A stretch of 64,000 nt of DNA, from assembly GCF_000422445.1 (NCBI RefSeq), contig NZ_AULU01000017.1:46160-110159 (forward strand). Direction: 5' to 3'. This DNA comes from Paenibacillus assamensis DSM 18201 (GTDB lineage Bacteria > Bacillota > Bacilli > Paenibacillales > Paenibacillaceae). The position numbers and the translations under genes were made by a program. The notes under the pieces are model-generated. The model saw only the letters and a list, made by a program, of their open reading frames with translations. It made no database searches and had not been told where the DNA came from. Within the stretch, counting starts at the first letter, position 1. Each line of letters opens with the position of its first letter. Below, piece after piece: positions 8,508 through 17,428 of this stretch.

Positions 8508-8523
8508 TGTGAAACTTTTCACA
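8508..8523. promoter_or_regulatory. Rex/Fnr-type operator upstream of nirB
   Basis: TGTGAAACTTTTCACA fits both the Rex operator core (TGTGAA-N4-TTCACA) and the Fnr/Crp palindrome (TGTGA-N6-TCACA). It is centred about 14 bp downstream of the inferred transcription start, a position expected for a repressor, which favours Rex over an activating Fnr. Control by NADH or oxygen status would suit an NAD(P)H-dependent nitrite reductase. Confidence 0.6.
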
Positions 8524-8560
8524 GATTAAAGTGAATGTTTTCGCAATGAGGAGGATTGCT

Positions 8561-10966
8561 ATGGGGACAGAGAAACTACTGTTAATCGGAAATGGCATGG
8601 CAGGCGTAAGAACGATTGAAGCAATCTTGGAACGCAACTCCACCAAATATGAAATAACAATAATAGGCGAAGAGCCATACACCAACTACAATCGCATTAT
8701 GTTATCCCATGTATTGCAGAACAAGATGACGGTCGATGAGACTATTACCCACCCCATGCAATGGTATAAGGATAATAACATTCAGCTTATTCACCACGAT
8801 CCTGCTGCACGAATAGATACAAACAACAAACAAGTAACAACAGCGAGTGGCATCTGTATAAAGTATGACAAATGTATTATGGCTACGGGCTCAAGACCGT
8901 TTATTTTACCGATTGAGGGTGCACAGCTTCAAGAAGTGGTAGGCTTCCGTACGATTGACGATACGATACAAATGATGGAGCAGGCGAAAAGCTGCAAACG
9001 CGCAGCAGTCATTGGCGGAGGATTGTTAGGTCTTGAAGCAGCCAAAGGTTTAATCGATCAAGGCATGGAAGTAACGGTTGTACATTTGGAAAAATGGCTA
9101 ATGGAAACCCAGCTAAATGAACAAGCAGGACGACTGCTGCAACAAGATTTGGAGCAGCAAGGCATCCAATTTTTAATGGAGAAGCAAACTACTCGAATAC
9201 GAGGGACAACAAAAGTAGAAGCACTCGAATTTAGTGATGGCAGTGTGCTAGAAGCTGATTTAGTTGTGATGGCCGTTGGCATTAGGCCCGTAACGGGGCT
9301 AGCCCAAGATGCTGGTCTGAGCGTTGAGCGCGGAATTGTGGTCGATGACTTTATGGCGGCGAGTGCTGAGGGTGTCTATGCAGTAGGTGAATGCGCCCAG
9401 CATAATCGTAGAATCTATGGACTTGTAGCCCCTCTTTATGAACAGGCAAACGTGTTGGCGGATAGATTGACAGATCGAGCAACAGAAGGCTATCGAGGCA
9501 GCACGGTCTCCACTTCTTTAAAGGTATCTGGTTGTGACCTTTTTTCAGCAGGAATTATCCATGAGTGTGATGATATTAAAGGGATCGAAGCCTATAATGG
9601 CTTGGCTAATAGCTATAAGAAGCTGTTTATTCAAAATAATAAAGTGGTTGGCATCGTGCTTTATGGTGATACGACAGAGGAAAATCGATACTATAAAATG
9701 CTGCGCGATGGGGTTGATATTACGACCCTCAATCCTGTGACACTGCTGGCTTCAGCAGATGGTGGGGCAAGCATGAGTGTTGCAGATTGGGATGATGCAG
9801 ATACGGTGTGCGGCTGTAATGGTGTGACGAAGGGCACCATTGTTCAAGCGATTCATGCACAGCAATTAACATCTGTTGCAGAGGTTACACGCTGCACGAA
9901 GGCAGGCAATTCCTGTGGTAAATGTAAAACCACTATCAATGAACTACTAACGCATGTAATCGGAGATAAAGTTACAGCGGCACCTACGGGTATTTGTCCT
10001 TGTACGCATTTAACGAGAGACGAAATCGTACTACAGATCCATGAAAAAGGCTTAACGACAACGAAAGAGGTCTTTCAGGAGCTAAACTTCCGCAACGCTG
10101 AGGGATGCTCCAAGTGTCGTCCTGCCATCAATTTTTACCTTCATGTTACCTTCCCCAACGAACATACAGATGAAAAAGAATCTCGCTTTGTTAATGAACG
10201 GATGCATGGTAATATTCAAAAGGATGGTCGCTTCTCTGTTATTCCTAGGATGCGCGGCGGACAAACAACAGCACAGCAATTGTTGAAAATTGCACAGGTT
10301 GCAGATAAATATGAGGTTCCACTTGTTAAAATAACAGGCAGTCAGCGTATTGGCTTATTCGGTGTAAAGAAAGAAGATCTGCCTGATATTTGGGAGGAGC
10401 TAGATATGACATCTGCTTCCGCCTATGCAAAAGCAGTCCGCTCTGTCAAAACTTGTGTCGGTGCTAATTTTTGCAGATTCGGTACACAGGATTCCATGGG
10501 CCTAGGCATTAAACTGGAGGAACGATTCGAGTATATCGACACCCCGCATAAGTTTAAAATGGGCGTTTCTGCTTGCCCTCGCAGCTGCGTAGAAAGTGGA
10601 GTGAAAGATTTTGGTGTCATAGGCTTGGAGAACGGCTTCCAAATTTATATCGGAGGAAATGGTGGAACCGAAATTAAAGAGGCACAACTGCTAACTACGG
10701 TTGAGACGGAGCAAGAGGTAATTGATCTTTGTGGAGCGATGATTCAATACTATCGCAAAACGGGCATCTATACAGAACGTACTGCGCCGTGGGTGGAGAG
10801 ACTTGGGTTGGATCATATTAAATCTGTCCTGCTAGACCCGCAACAGTGCAAAGGTTTGCTTGCTGAACTCGATGAGGCAGTCGCTGGCAAACGCAATGAT
10901 CCATGGACAACAATTCGTGAAAATGAACGCAGAGAGAAAGAGCTCTTTACCGTGGGGAGAGGATAA
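8561..10966 (+). CDS. nirB: NAD(P)H nitrite reductase, large subunit
   Basis: 801 residues, the normal length. It reduces nitrite to ammonium in the cytoplasm with six electrons from NAD(P)H. Domains in order: FAD/NAD(P) oxidoreductase (LLLIGNGMAGVRTIE at the start, AAVIGGGLLGLEAAKG near residue 155), two BFD-like cysteine-rich segments (CGCNGVTKGTIV from residue 417, CGKCKTTI, then CSKCRPAI), a ferredoxin-like nitrite/sulfite reductase half-domain, and the siroheme-4Fe4S region with Cys632 and Cys638 (CVGANFC), Cys672 and Cys676 (CPRSC). GAGGAGGATTGCT precedes ATG at 8561. nirD starts 2 bp after its stop codon. The same operon supplies the small subunit and nitrite channel. Confidence 0.95.
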   Translation: MGTEKLLLIGNGMAGVRTIEAILERNSTKYEITIIGEEPYTNYNRIMLSHVLQNKMTVDETITHPMQWYKDNNIQLIHHDPAARIDTNNKQVTTASGICIKYDKCIMATGSRPFILPIEGAQLQEVVGFRTIDDTIQMMEQAKSCKRAAVIGGGLLGLEAAKGLIDQGMEVTVVHLEKWLMETQLNEQAGRLLQQDLEQQGIQFLMEKQTTRIRGTTKVEALEFSDGSVLEADLVVMAVGIRPVTGLAQDAGLSVERGIVVDDFMAASAEGVYAVGECAQHNRRIYGLVAPLYEQANVLADRLTDRATEGYRGSTVSTSLKVSGCDLFSAGIIHECDDIKGIEAYNGLANSYKKLFIQNNKVVGIVLYGDTTEENRYYKMLRDGVDITTLNPVTLLASADGGASMSVADWDDADTVCGCNGVTKGTIVQAIHAQQLTSVAEVTRCTKAGNSCGKCKTTINELLTHVIGDKVTAAPTGICPCTHLTRDEIVLQIHEKGLTTTKEVFQELNFRNAEGCSKCRPAINFYLHVTFPNEHTDEKESRFVNERMHGNIQKDGRFSVIPRMRGGQTTAQQLLKIAQVADKYEVPLVKITGSQRIGLFGVKKEDLPDIWEELDMTSASAYAKAVRSVKTCVGANFCRFGTQDSMGLGIKLEERFEYIDTPHKFKMGVSACPRSCVESGVKDFGVIGLENGFQIYIGGNGGTEIKEAQLLTTVETEQEVIDLCGAMIQYYRKTGIYTERTAPWVERLGLDHIKSVLLDPQQCKGLLAELDEAVAGKRNDPWTTIRENERREKELFTVGRG

Positions 10967-10968
10967 CC

Positions 10969-11292
10969 ATGACAATGACACCATTCAAGCAAAAAATATT
11001 TGTCGCTTATTTTGATGAGATGCCGCAGCGAATTGGACGTGAAATCGTGGTAGATGGCGTTAAAATTGCCGTTTTTCGCTTGCTGGATGACCGTGTTAAG
11101 GCCATTGGCGGGGTTTGTCCTCATACACAAGGGCCGCTTGCTGAAGGCATCGTTTCTGGCGAGTATGTGTACTGTCCCCTTCATGATTTCAAAGTTTCCT
11201 TGCTCGATGGAGCGGTTCAAGAGCCAGATGACGGATATGTAGCAACGTATGATACTGCTATTGATGATGACAAGGTATACATTTATGTGTAA
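10969..11292 (+). CDS. nirD: Nitrite reductase small subunit (Rieske type)
   Basis: 107 residues. It is a Rieske-fold partner of the large subunit. Unlike E. coli NirD, it keeps the full 2Fe-2S ligand set: Cys50 and His52 (GVCPHTQGPL), Cys69 and His72 (YCPLHDFKV). This resembles B. subtilis NasE. The ATG follows GGGGAGAGGATAACC, 2 bp after the nirB stop, so translation is likely coupled. The protein probably passes electrons or stabilises the reductase complex. Confidence 0.93.
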   Translation: MTMTPFKQKIFVAYFDEMPQRIGREIVVDGVKIAVFRLLDDRVKAIGGVCPHTQGPLAEGIVSGEYVYCPLHDFKVSLLDGAVQEPDDGYVATYDTAIDDDKVYIYV

Positions 11293-11379
11293 CGTTGTGC
11301 GGTAATGATGGGGCTTAATAAGGTTTGATAAGGCTTGATAAGATAGGAACTTTGAATCCTACGTGAAAGAGGAATGTAC

Positions 11380-12159
11380 ATGTTCAAACAAAACGTAGAA
11401 ACGATTGCTGAAGCAGGTGCAGCAAAGCGTGATTATATGAAGCAGCAGCCCTTCGGTTATTTTATTGCCACTTTATTAGCCGGAGCCTATGTGGGATTAG
11501 GCATTATTCTAATTTTCTCGGTTGGAGCACCACTTGCACAGGCAGGCTCACCCTTCCAATCACTTATTATGGGAGCAAGCTTCGGGATCGCGCTGACCTT
11601 AGTTATTATGGCTGGGGCAGAATTGTTTACTGGCAACAACATGATTTATACGGTGAGTACGCTAGCAGGGAAAACAACAATAAAGGATACGTTATTTAAT
11701 TGGGTCGTTGTCTTTATCGGCAATTTGCTAGGAGCCATTATTGTTGCGTTATTGGTAAAAGCAGCAGGACTATTTGATGCCGCACCAGTCGATCATTTGA
11801 TTTTCAATTCTGCTGCGAAGAAGATGACGGCACCATTTAGCGAATTATTTTTTCGAGGGATACTTTGTAATTGGTTAGTTTGTTTGGCCATTTGGATGAG
11901 TATGCGCTTGAAAAGCGAAGGAGCGAAAATGTTCGCTATATGGTGGTGCTTGTTCGCCTTTATCGGCAGCGGATATGAGCATAGTGTTGCTAATATGACG
12001 CTGCTAAGCGTAGCCATGCTGCTGCCTAATCATCCTGAAGTCATTAATCTAGCAGGCTGGCTGCATAATATGCTGCCTGTCACTCTTGGCAATATGGTCG
12101 GAGGTATTTTGTTTGTAGGCATGGCCTATTGGAGAATTTCACCCGTACGAAAAGGATAG
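11380..12159 (+). CDS. nirC: Formate/nitrite transporter family channel
   Basis: 259 residues with six hydrophobic helices typical of FocA/NirC pentameric channels. Visible family features are GAYVGLGIILIFS, the re-entrant GASFGIALTLVIMAGAELFTGNN and FRGILCNWLVCLAIW, and GYEHSVANM in the fifth segment, which carries the pore histidine. It lies 87 bp after nirD in the same direction, so nitrite uptake is the natural role; formate transport is not excluded by sequence alone. GAGGA is best spaced for the second of two nearby ATGs. A terminator follows at 12268. Confidence 0.88.
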   Translation: MFKQNVETIAEAGAAKRDYMKQQPFGYFIATLLAGAYVGLGIILIFSVGAPLAQAGSPFQSLIMGASFGIALTLVIMAGAELFTGNNMIYTVSTLAGKTTIKDTLFNWVVVFIGNLLGAIIVALLVKAAGLFDAAPVDHLIFNSAAKKMTAPFSELFFRGILCNWLVCLAIWMSMRLKSEGAKMFAIWWCLFAFIGSGYEHSVANMTLLSVAMLLPNHPEVINLAGWLHNMLPVTLGNMVGGILFVGMAYWRISPVRKG

Positions 12160-12267
12160 ATTCTAGAAAAAAGGCCTGGGTTCACTCGCTATCTTCCAAT
12201 TTTAGTAACACGGTACATTCGACGCATACCATTCCCACTTTCGCATCCTCCTCCACAATTCAGAAAC

Positions 12268-12306
12268 AAAGCCTGTTCTACGGATAAACTCACGAACAGG
12301 CTTTTT
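12268..12306. terminator. Bidirectional terminator between nirC and ABC operon
   Basis: AAAGCCTGTTC / GAACAGGCTTT perfect 11-bp stem with TTTTT on the plus side and an A-rich run on the other, between two convergent operons. Confidence 0.8.
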
Positions 12307-12324
12307 CTGACGATCCGGTTGCCG

Positions 12325-13701
12325 TTATTCGTTCAAATAGGTTTTGGCCCGATTCTGAATCAGCTTTGCCACAGTATCCGCTGTTTTCTCTCCGGCAAAG
12401 AATGCGGCCGTTTCGGTTTCCACGATGTCCATCAATCGGGGATCGCTGCCATGGAAATACCCTGGTTGCCCGATGAAGGCCATCAGTCGTTCCTTCTCTT
12501 GTGCCGTGACTTCTGCCGGTTCCTTCGCGTTTGCGCTCGATTTACCCGTGGTTCCAAACACCATCATTCCCGATCCGTTCTTCTTCAGCTTACTGGCGAC
12601 GGCAGCTTTATTCATCGGTAACCCCACCCACATGCCGGGATTCGACTGCGCCTTTTCCGATAGCAAATAGCTTATAAATTTCCACGCTTCTTCGGTCACT
12701 CCGGATTTGGCGTTGATCGCCAGCATCATGTTGGATGAGAAGCGTAAGCCCGAATGCTTGCCGTTCCCAGGCGGATTCCAAATTTGCCGCTTGGACTGCA
12801 ATGTCTCCAGAGCAAACAGGGGAGTGGAAAGCGAATGATCACGAAAAATATCCCGGTTTTCTAGAAACTTGTTATAGTTGTCGGACAGCATTCCCGTGCC
12901 ATACAGTTCCTTCAACTGATTCAATAGCCCGATAAACTCCTCGGTATTAAAGCTGGCCTTTTTCTCCTCCTGGTTGATGTAATGGCCATAGTCGGACATC
13001 ACGATCTTCCGCAGCAGCGCTGCGGGCGCAACGCCCCCCATAATTTCCAGATCACCCGGCAGATCCTTCGCCAGCTCCGCCCCCTGATGCAGCAGATTAC
13101 TCCACTTCCAGCTTGCGTCCTCCACCTTCAATTGCCTCAGCTCCAGCGCACTGCTCACGATGTGAATGTCATACCAGATCGGTACGACCACCTTCTTATC
13201 CCCTCCGTTGGCTGCATCCATGACACTGATGAACAGTTTCGTGGGGTCAAATTCCGGGTCCTTCTCCATCAGGGCTCTAAGGTCGGCAAGCACTCCCTTG
13301 TCCGCATATTTCTCAACATTCAGCTCACTAACAGAGATAATGTCGGCTCCCTTGCCAGACATGAGATCGGTGTTTATCGCGTTCCGATACTTCTCTAGGT
13401 CAGCCGGATTAACCTTTTCCTCTAAATTAACAGTCATACCGGGGGATCGTTCAGGCAACGCCACATACTCCTTGATGACGATATCCACATTCGGATTCTT
13501 TTTTTCGTAAGCTTTCTCGGCTTGTTCCAGCCACCCTCCCGGGTCTTTCTGCATAACAGCCATCGTCACAACCGTTTTCCCTCCGGTTGATTCGTTCGAT
13601 GTCTTATTCCCATCGATCTCATTAGTATCATTCGAGCTCGAGCAAGCCGTTACAGCGACAGCCAGCACAAGCAATCCAATCCCCCAAGTCCATCTTCTCA
13701 T
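12325..13701 (-). CDS. Sugar ABC transporter solute-binding lipoprotein
   Basis: 458 residues. A lipoprotein signal with lipobox VTAC (MRRWTWGIGLLVLAVAVTAC) anchors it outside the membrane. The mature part has the family 1 solute-binding pattern: a polar linker, VVTMAVMQKDPGGWLEQAEKA, ADIISVSELNVEKYADKGVL and a C-terminal TADTVAKLIQNRAKTYL. Its closest role is carbohydrate capture for the two permeases encoded upstream in the same operon. It follows the HlyD-like gene after 28 bp, with GAGGAGAG before ATG. The ligand is unknown. The cluster has a higher GC content than many neighbours. Confidence 0.85.
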   Translation of the reverse strand: MRRWTWGIGLLVLAVAVTACSSSNDTNEIDGNKTSNESTGGKTVVTMAVMQKDPGGWLEQAEKAYEKKNPNVDIVIKEYVALPERSPGMTVNLEEKVNPADLEKYRNAINTDLMSGKGADIISVSELNVEKYADKGVLADLRALMEKDPEFDPTKLFISVMDAANGGDKKVVVPIWYDIHIVSSALELRQLKVEDASWKWSNLLHQGAELAKDLPGDLEIMGGVAPAALLRKIVMSDYGHYINQEEKKASFNTEEFIGLLNQLKELYGTGMLSDNYNKFLENRDIFRDHSLSTPLFALETLQSKRQIWNPPGNGKHSGLRFSSNMMLAINAKSGVTEEAWKFISYLLSEKAQSNPGMWVGLPMNKAAVASKLKKNGSGMMVFGTTGKSSANAKEPAEVTAQEKERLMAFIGQPGYFHGSDPRLMDIVETETAAFFAGEKTADTVAKLIQNRAKTYLNE

Positions 13702-13729
13702 CTCACAAACTCCTCTCCTCTTCTTCCAC

Positions 13730-14842
13730 CTACATTCTGACTAGATCGCCATCTTTCACAGGCTCGCTGCTTTCCGCCACAATCTTCTCTTCCCCAATCA
13801 ATCCGTCCAATATCACCTGGTTCCGCTCATCCATATCTCCAAGCTTGATATAACGTTTCCGAATCATAAATGTATTGCCCAGCGGTCCCTTCCGTTCTTC
13901 CACGATGTATACAAAATCGCCTTTCGCATCGCTATGCACGACTTTTTTCGGCACCGTCGCCATCACTAGTTCGGACTTTCGCTCCCAATGAATGCCTACA
14001 GCTTCACCCCCCTTCAGCCCCGCAGCGCTAACCCGAAAGGAAAGCTGCCTCCCGGCTGCGGCATTCGCGGTGGCTTCCGCATCCTTAATGTCAGCCACGC
14101 TAGCTCGAATCAAGTCCCTCTGGTTCCCATTCACATAGAGCTCGACCTCCTCGCCAATCTTTAGTCCGCGAACCTGTTCGTTCGCAACCGTCAGCGTCCA
14201 ACCAAGACCCTGGCTAAGATCCGCAATTTGGATGACAGGCTTCCCCGCGGCTGCAGGCACTCCAAGGTCGGCATTCACCTCGGTCACGATTCCATCGAGC
14301 GGTGCAATTACATACTGCTGCTTATTTAAGGCTTCCCGCATACGACTCAACTTTCGTTCCTGAATTTGCATATCCAGTTGTAGATTTTCCATGTCCGTTC
14401 GAACCTGAAGATGATTAACTTCGGGCAACGGATTGTAGTGGGCGTCTTTATACTTGGTCTGCAACGTCTCCAACCCCAGTTGATTTTTCTTGTATAGCGC
14501 CTCCTCATCGAGCAGCGCGTTGCGGGCCTCGGTTATATCAAGCGTCAGCAACCTTTGCCCTTTCTTCACCTTATCCCCCACCTCTACTTCGATTAGCGCC
14601 ACTTTCCAACCGGAGTTATCATATACCGATTTGATCTCTCGCGGCGTCAACGTGCCTCCGCCTTTGATCACATAACTCAACTGCTGATGCACCGCCTTCT
14701 CGGTTCGCACTTTCGGATACGTTAACTGCTGAATGGTGTTGGAGAAGAAGGTTGTCAGCAGCATCAGCCCGAAAAACAGAGCTGCAGCGATGCGGATGTT
14801 TCGTTTACGCTTGGTGCGAAGTACATTCCCGATTTCCATCAT
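13730..14842 (-). CDS. HlyD/RND-type membrane-fusion adaptor protein
   Basis: 370 residues. One membrane helix at about 17-37 (IAAALFFGLMLLTTFF) and a long extracytoplasmic part. It carries a lipoyl-like half (WKVALIEVEVGDKVKKGQ), a charged helical hairpin, the second lipoyl half (YVIAPLDGIVTEVNADLG) and a beta-barrel domain, as in periplasmic adaptor subunits and YknX-type proteins. Such proteins usually serve export systems; here it sits between a sugar importer permease and its binding protein, 13 bp after the permease stop. I infer an accessory role at the cell surface, possibly in sensing or stabilising the transporter, but this is speculative. Confidence 0.75.
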   Translation of the reverse strand: MMEIGNVLRTKRKRNIRIAAALFFGLMLLTTFFSNTIQQLTYPKVRTEKAVHQQLSYVIKGGGTLTPREIKSVYDNSGWKVALIEVEVGDKVKKGQRLLTLDITEARNALLDEEALYKKNQLGLETLQTKYKDAHYNPLPEVNHLQVRTDMENLQLDMQIQERKLSRMREALNKQQYVIAPLDGIVTEVNADLGVPAAAGKPVIQIADLSQGLGWTLTVANEQVRGLKIGEEVELYVNGNQRDLIRASVADIKDAEATANAAAGRQLSFRVSAAGLKGGEAVGIHWERKSELVMATVPKKVVHSDAKGDFVYIVEERKGPLGNTFMIRKRYIKLGDMDERNQVILDGLIGEEKIVAESSEPVKDGDLVRM

Positions 14843-14855
14843 TCAACCTGCCTTT

Positions 14856-15704
14856 CTACCCTTTCACACCCGATAACTGAATGCCTTCAATCAGATCATT
14901 CTCTGCATACAAGAAGACGAACACCATCGGGAGCATATATAACACGGCTGCGGCAAAGGCCAGCCCAAGCTCCCCTTCATTAACTCGGGACAAATAAATG
15001 GACAACGGCTGCTTGAACGCGTCATGCAGGAAAATCAACGGCTGCTCCACCATATTCCAATAATCAACGAACGTCAGAATAACCAGCGCGGAAATGCCGG
15101 GACGTGACATGGGAATAATGATATGCACGAAGATGGTCAAGTAACCGGCGCCGTCGATTTTCGCGGCCTCCACATAGGAGCGTGGGATTCCGATCATGAA
15201 CTGCCGAAGCAGGAAGACGCCGAAGGCAGAGAAGATGCTCGGAAGAATAATCGCCGCGCGGCTGTCCAGCAAGCCAAGCCAGTCCATAGCCAAATAATTC
15301 GGCACCAACGTCACTTGAAAAGGCATCAGCATTGTTATTATGTAAAGGAAAAACAACGTTTCTCTACCGCGAAATTGAAATTGTGATAGCCCGAATGACG
15401 CCATGGTCGCCACGACGACTTGCCCCACCACAATAGGAACCACCAGCAGTAAGGAATTCCAGAACATGATCAGGAACTGCATGCGGTCAAACAACAGCGC
15501 CTTGTACTGGTCCAGACTGACCCAGTCAGGAATCCATTTCAGATTGACATAACCGCCATCTGTTTCTTCCATTCTGTAATTAAACCGGATTTCACCTTCT
15601 GTCATAAAGGAATTGCTGACCGTAAACACAAGCGGAAATAGCATAATCAATGCCAGGATGAGCAGAACGGAGAAGCACGCACCTATTTTCAACGACTCCT
15701 TCAT
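14856..15704 (-). CDS. Carbohydrate ABC transporter permease (MalG type)
   Basis: 282 residues with six predicted membrane helices. The MalG-type signature is clear: the cytoplasmic EAA loop (EAAKIDGAGYLTIFVHIIIP) that contacts the ATPase, preceded by FLLRQFMIGIPRSY. It has the usual MalG extension between the first helix and the core (residues 35-70). GGAGGG overlapping the end of the upstream gene lies 4 bp before the ATG of MKESLK; an ATG four codons earlier, overlapping the upstream stop, is also possible. No ATPase gene is in the operon, so it presumably uses a shared MsmX-like ATPase encoded elsewhere. Confidence 0.88.
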   Translation of the reverse strand: MKESLKIGACFSVLLILALIMLFPLVFTVSNSFMTEGEIRFNYRMEETDGGYVNLKWIPDWVSLDQYKALLFDRMQFLIMFWNSLLLVVPIVVGQVVVATMASFGLSQFQFRGRETLFFLYIITMLMPFQVTLVPNYLAMDWLGLLDSRAAIILPSIFSAFGVFLLRQFMIGIPRSYVEAAKIDGAGYLTIFVHIIIPMSRPGISALVILTFVDYWNMVEQPLIFLHDAFKQPLSIYLSRVNEGELGLAFAAAVLYMLPMVFVFLYAENDLIEGIQLSGVKG

Positions 15705-15715
15705 ACGTCCCTCCA

Positions 15716-16594
15716 TTACGACACACTTCCGTGAAATTTCCGTTCAAAACGGAACAGGATCACGACCACAAGGATAATCGCCGCTGCCATCAGGAAGGAC
15801 GCAGAGGTAAGCTTCTGGTAATCCAGAGCCTGGAACATGTTATTCATGTAATGCTGGAGAAAATAAATGCTTTCATGCGGATAATCTCCAGCAATCAGAT
15901 ACGTTTCCCGAAACACCTTGAATGAACTAATGATCGACATGATCGCCACAAAAAACGTCGTTGGCGTCAAATAAACCAGCGTAATGGACCACATTTGCCG
16001 AAACGGCCCGGCACCATCCAGAGCGGCCGCCTCGTAGTAGTCCTTCGGAATGTTCTGCAATCCAGCCAGAAACAGGATCATGTTATAGCCAATCGTCTTC
16101 CACAGATAAACCAGCAGCACAACGACGCGAGCCCAAGGCGAGTTCATCCAGTCTGCAGCCGCGCCTCCCCATAGCGTCAAGAGCGCATTGACTGCGCCAG
16201 AGCTATCGAACAACAGCTGCCATACCAGAACAATCGAAGCCACTGGCACTACAAGCGGCATCACATACGTGGCCCTGAGCCAATTGCGCAAGGGCAAGGC
16301 GCGATCGAGCATCAAGGCCAGCGCCAGCGAGATCGCCATTACGAGAGGTACGCCCATTACGGTGAACAGTCCTGAGTTCTGTGCGGCAAGGCGGAAGGAG
16401 TCGCTCTGCAGTAGTTCCCTGTAGTTGGCCAAGCCAACAAACGAACCTTGTATGGGACTGTCCATCAAGGAGTAATAAAACCCGGCGCCAAACGGCAGCA
16501 AATAGAACAGGGCAAATCCGGCCAGACTAGGCGCCAGAAATAACAAGGCGATGTTCGTCTCCCGATAAAATATCTTTTTCACTATGTTCCTCAT
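15716..16594 (-). CDS. Carbohydrate ABC transporter permease (MalF type)
   Basis: 292 residues, first gene of the operon. It has six membrane helices beginning with ALLFLAPSLAGFALFYLLP and the MalF/UgpA-type EAA loop EAAALDGAGPFRQMWSITLV. It pairs with the MalG-type permease that follows with overlapping ends. GAGGAGGG is well spaced for the second ATG (MRNIVKK); the first ATG directly abuts the Shine-Dalgarno. The divergent intergenic region carries response-regulator-like repeats, so expression is probably governed by the adjacent two-component system. Confidence 0.88.
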   Translation of the reverse strand: MRNIVKKIFYRETNIALLFLAPSLAGFALFYLLPFGAGFYYSLMDSPIQGSFVGLANYRELLQSDSFRLAAQNSGLFTVMGVPLVMAISLALALMLDRALPLRNWLRATYVMPLVVPVASIVLVWQLLFDSSGAVNALLTLWGGAAADWMNSPWARVVVLLVYLWKTIGYNMILFLAGLQNIPKDYYEAAALDGAGPFRQMWSITLVYLTPTTFFVAIMSIISSFKVFRETYLIAGDYPHESIYFLQHYMNNMFQALDYQKLTSASFLMAAAIILVVVILFRFERKFHGSVS

Positions 16595-16630
16595 GGGCAT
16601 CCCTCCTCGGAACCCATCTTACGGCGGCCA

Positions 16631-16663
16631 TGTGAAATCCGTATGAAAACCGTTTGAAATTCA
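16631..16663 (+). promoter_or_regulatory. Tandem 11-bp repeats, probable response-regulator site
   Basis: Three consecutive 11-bp units, TGTGAAATCCG, TATGAAAACCG and TTTGAAATTCA, share a TNTGAAA core at exact 11-bp spacing. OmpR-family response regulators bind as tandem dimers to direct repeats of this periodicity. The array lies just upstream of the permease gene, in the divergent region with the response regulator gene. Confidence 0.55.
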
Positions 16664-16689
16664 CAAGAAGATGATTGGAAGGCTCTTTT

Positions 16690-16707
16690 TTCATATAAAA
16701 TTCATAT
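16690..16707 (-). promoter_or_regulatory. Second 11-bp direct repeat pair
   Basis: TTCATAT-AAAA-TTCATAT is an 11-bp spaced direct repeat. Read on the minus strand it contains TATGAA cores like the array at 16631. It sits about 50-67 bp before the response regulator start codon; a TATGAT at 16715-16720 could be the -10 element, so autoregulation is plausible. Confidence 0.45.
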
Positions 16708-16756
16708 CGACATGGTATGATCAGGAAATAAAATCCCCTATTAAAGAAGGTGCCTT

Positions 16757-17428
16757 ATGTCTGAAGCCATATTAATCGTTGAAGACGACCGCTATATTCA
16801 GGAATTGATCGCGGAATATCTAAAAGTGCAGGGGTACGATGTGGATGTTGCTAGCGACGGAGCTGAGGGATATCGGAAGTTTACCGAGGGCACATTCGAT
16901 CTTGTGCTGTTGGATGTTATGCTGCCGAATATGGATGGATACTCGATCTGCCGAATGATTCGCAATCAGAGCCAGACACCGATTATTATGATGACTGCCT
17001 TAAGCGAGGAGAAGGATCAATTGCAGGCCTTCGAGCTTCTGGCCGATGATTATATTGCTAAGCCGTTCTCCTTCAATGTGCTGGTCAAAAGGGTCGAAGC
17101 AGTCTTGCGAAGATCGCGCTCGGAATCGAAACCGAGGGAATTGCTATACGGCCGCATTCGTCTGGATTGCGACAGCTATAAGGCTTTTGTCGATGACGCG
17201 TTGGTTGAATTGACCGTCCGTGAGTTCTCAATCGTTGCCTATCTAATTGAAAATGCAGGGAGAACCATTACCCGCGAGATGATTCTGGATCGCGTATGGG
17301 GATACGACTTTTTCGGCGATACGCGTCTGGTCGATGCCCATATTAAAAACATTCGCAAAAAAATGAAAATCTCATGCATTGAAACGATTAAAGGTATCGG
17401 CTATTTGATGGAAGGGCGGCTGACATGA
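16757..17428 (+). CDS. OmpR-family response regulator
   Basis: 223 residues. The receiver domain spans about 1-115 with the acidic pocket VEDDRY, phosphoacceptor Asp53 in LVLLDVMLPNMDG, the Thr/Ser switch in MMTALSE and the Lys in DDYIAKPFSF. The C-terminal winged helix-turn-helix is of OmpR/PhoB type (ELTVREFSIVAYLIENAG, VWGYDFFGDTRLVDAHIKNI). AAGAAGGTGCCTT precedes ATG. It overlaps the histidine kinase gene by 4 bp (ATGA). Its likely targets are its own promoter and the divergent ABC operon, given the 11-bp repeats between them. Confidence 0.92.
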   Translation: MSEAILIVEDDRYIQELIAEYLKVQGYDVDVASDGAEGYRKFTEGTFDLVLLDVMLPNMDGYSICRMIRNQSQTPIIMMTALSEEKDQLQAFELLADDYIAKPFSFNVLVKRVEAVLRRSRSESKPRELLYGRIRLDCDSYKAFVDDALVELTVREFSIVAYLIENAGRTITREMILDRVWGYDFFGDTRLVDAHIKNIRKKMKISCIETIKGIGYLMEGRLT

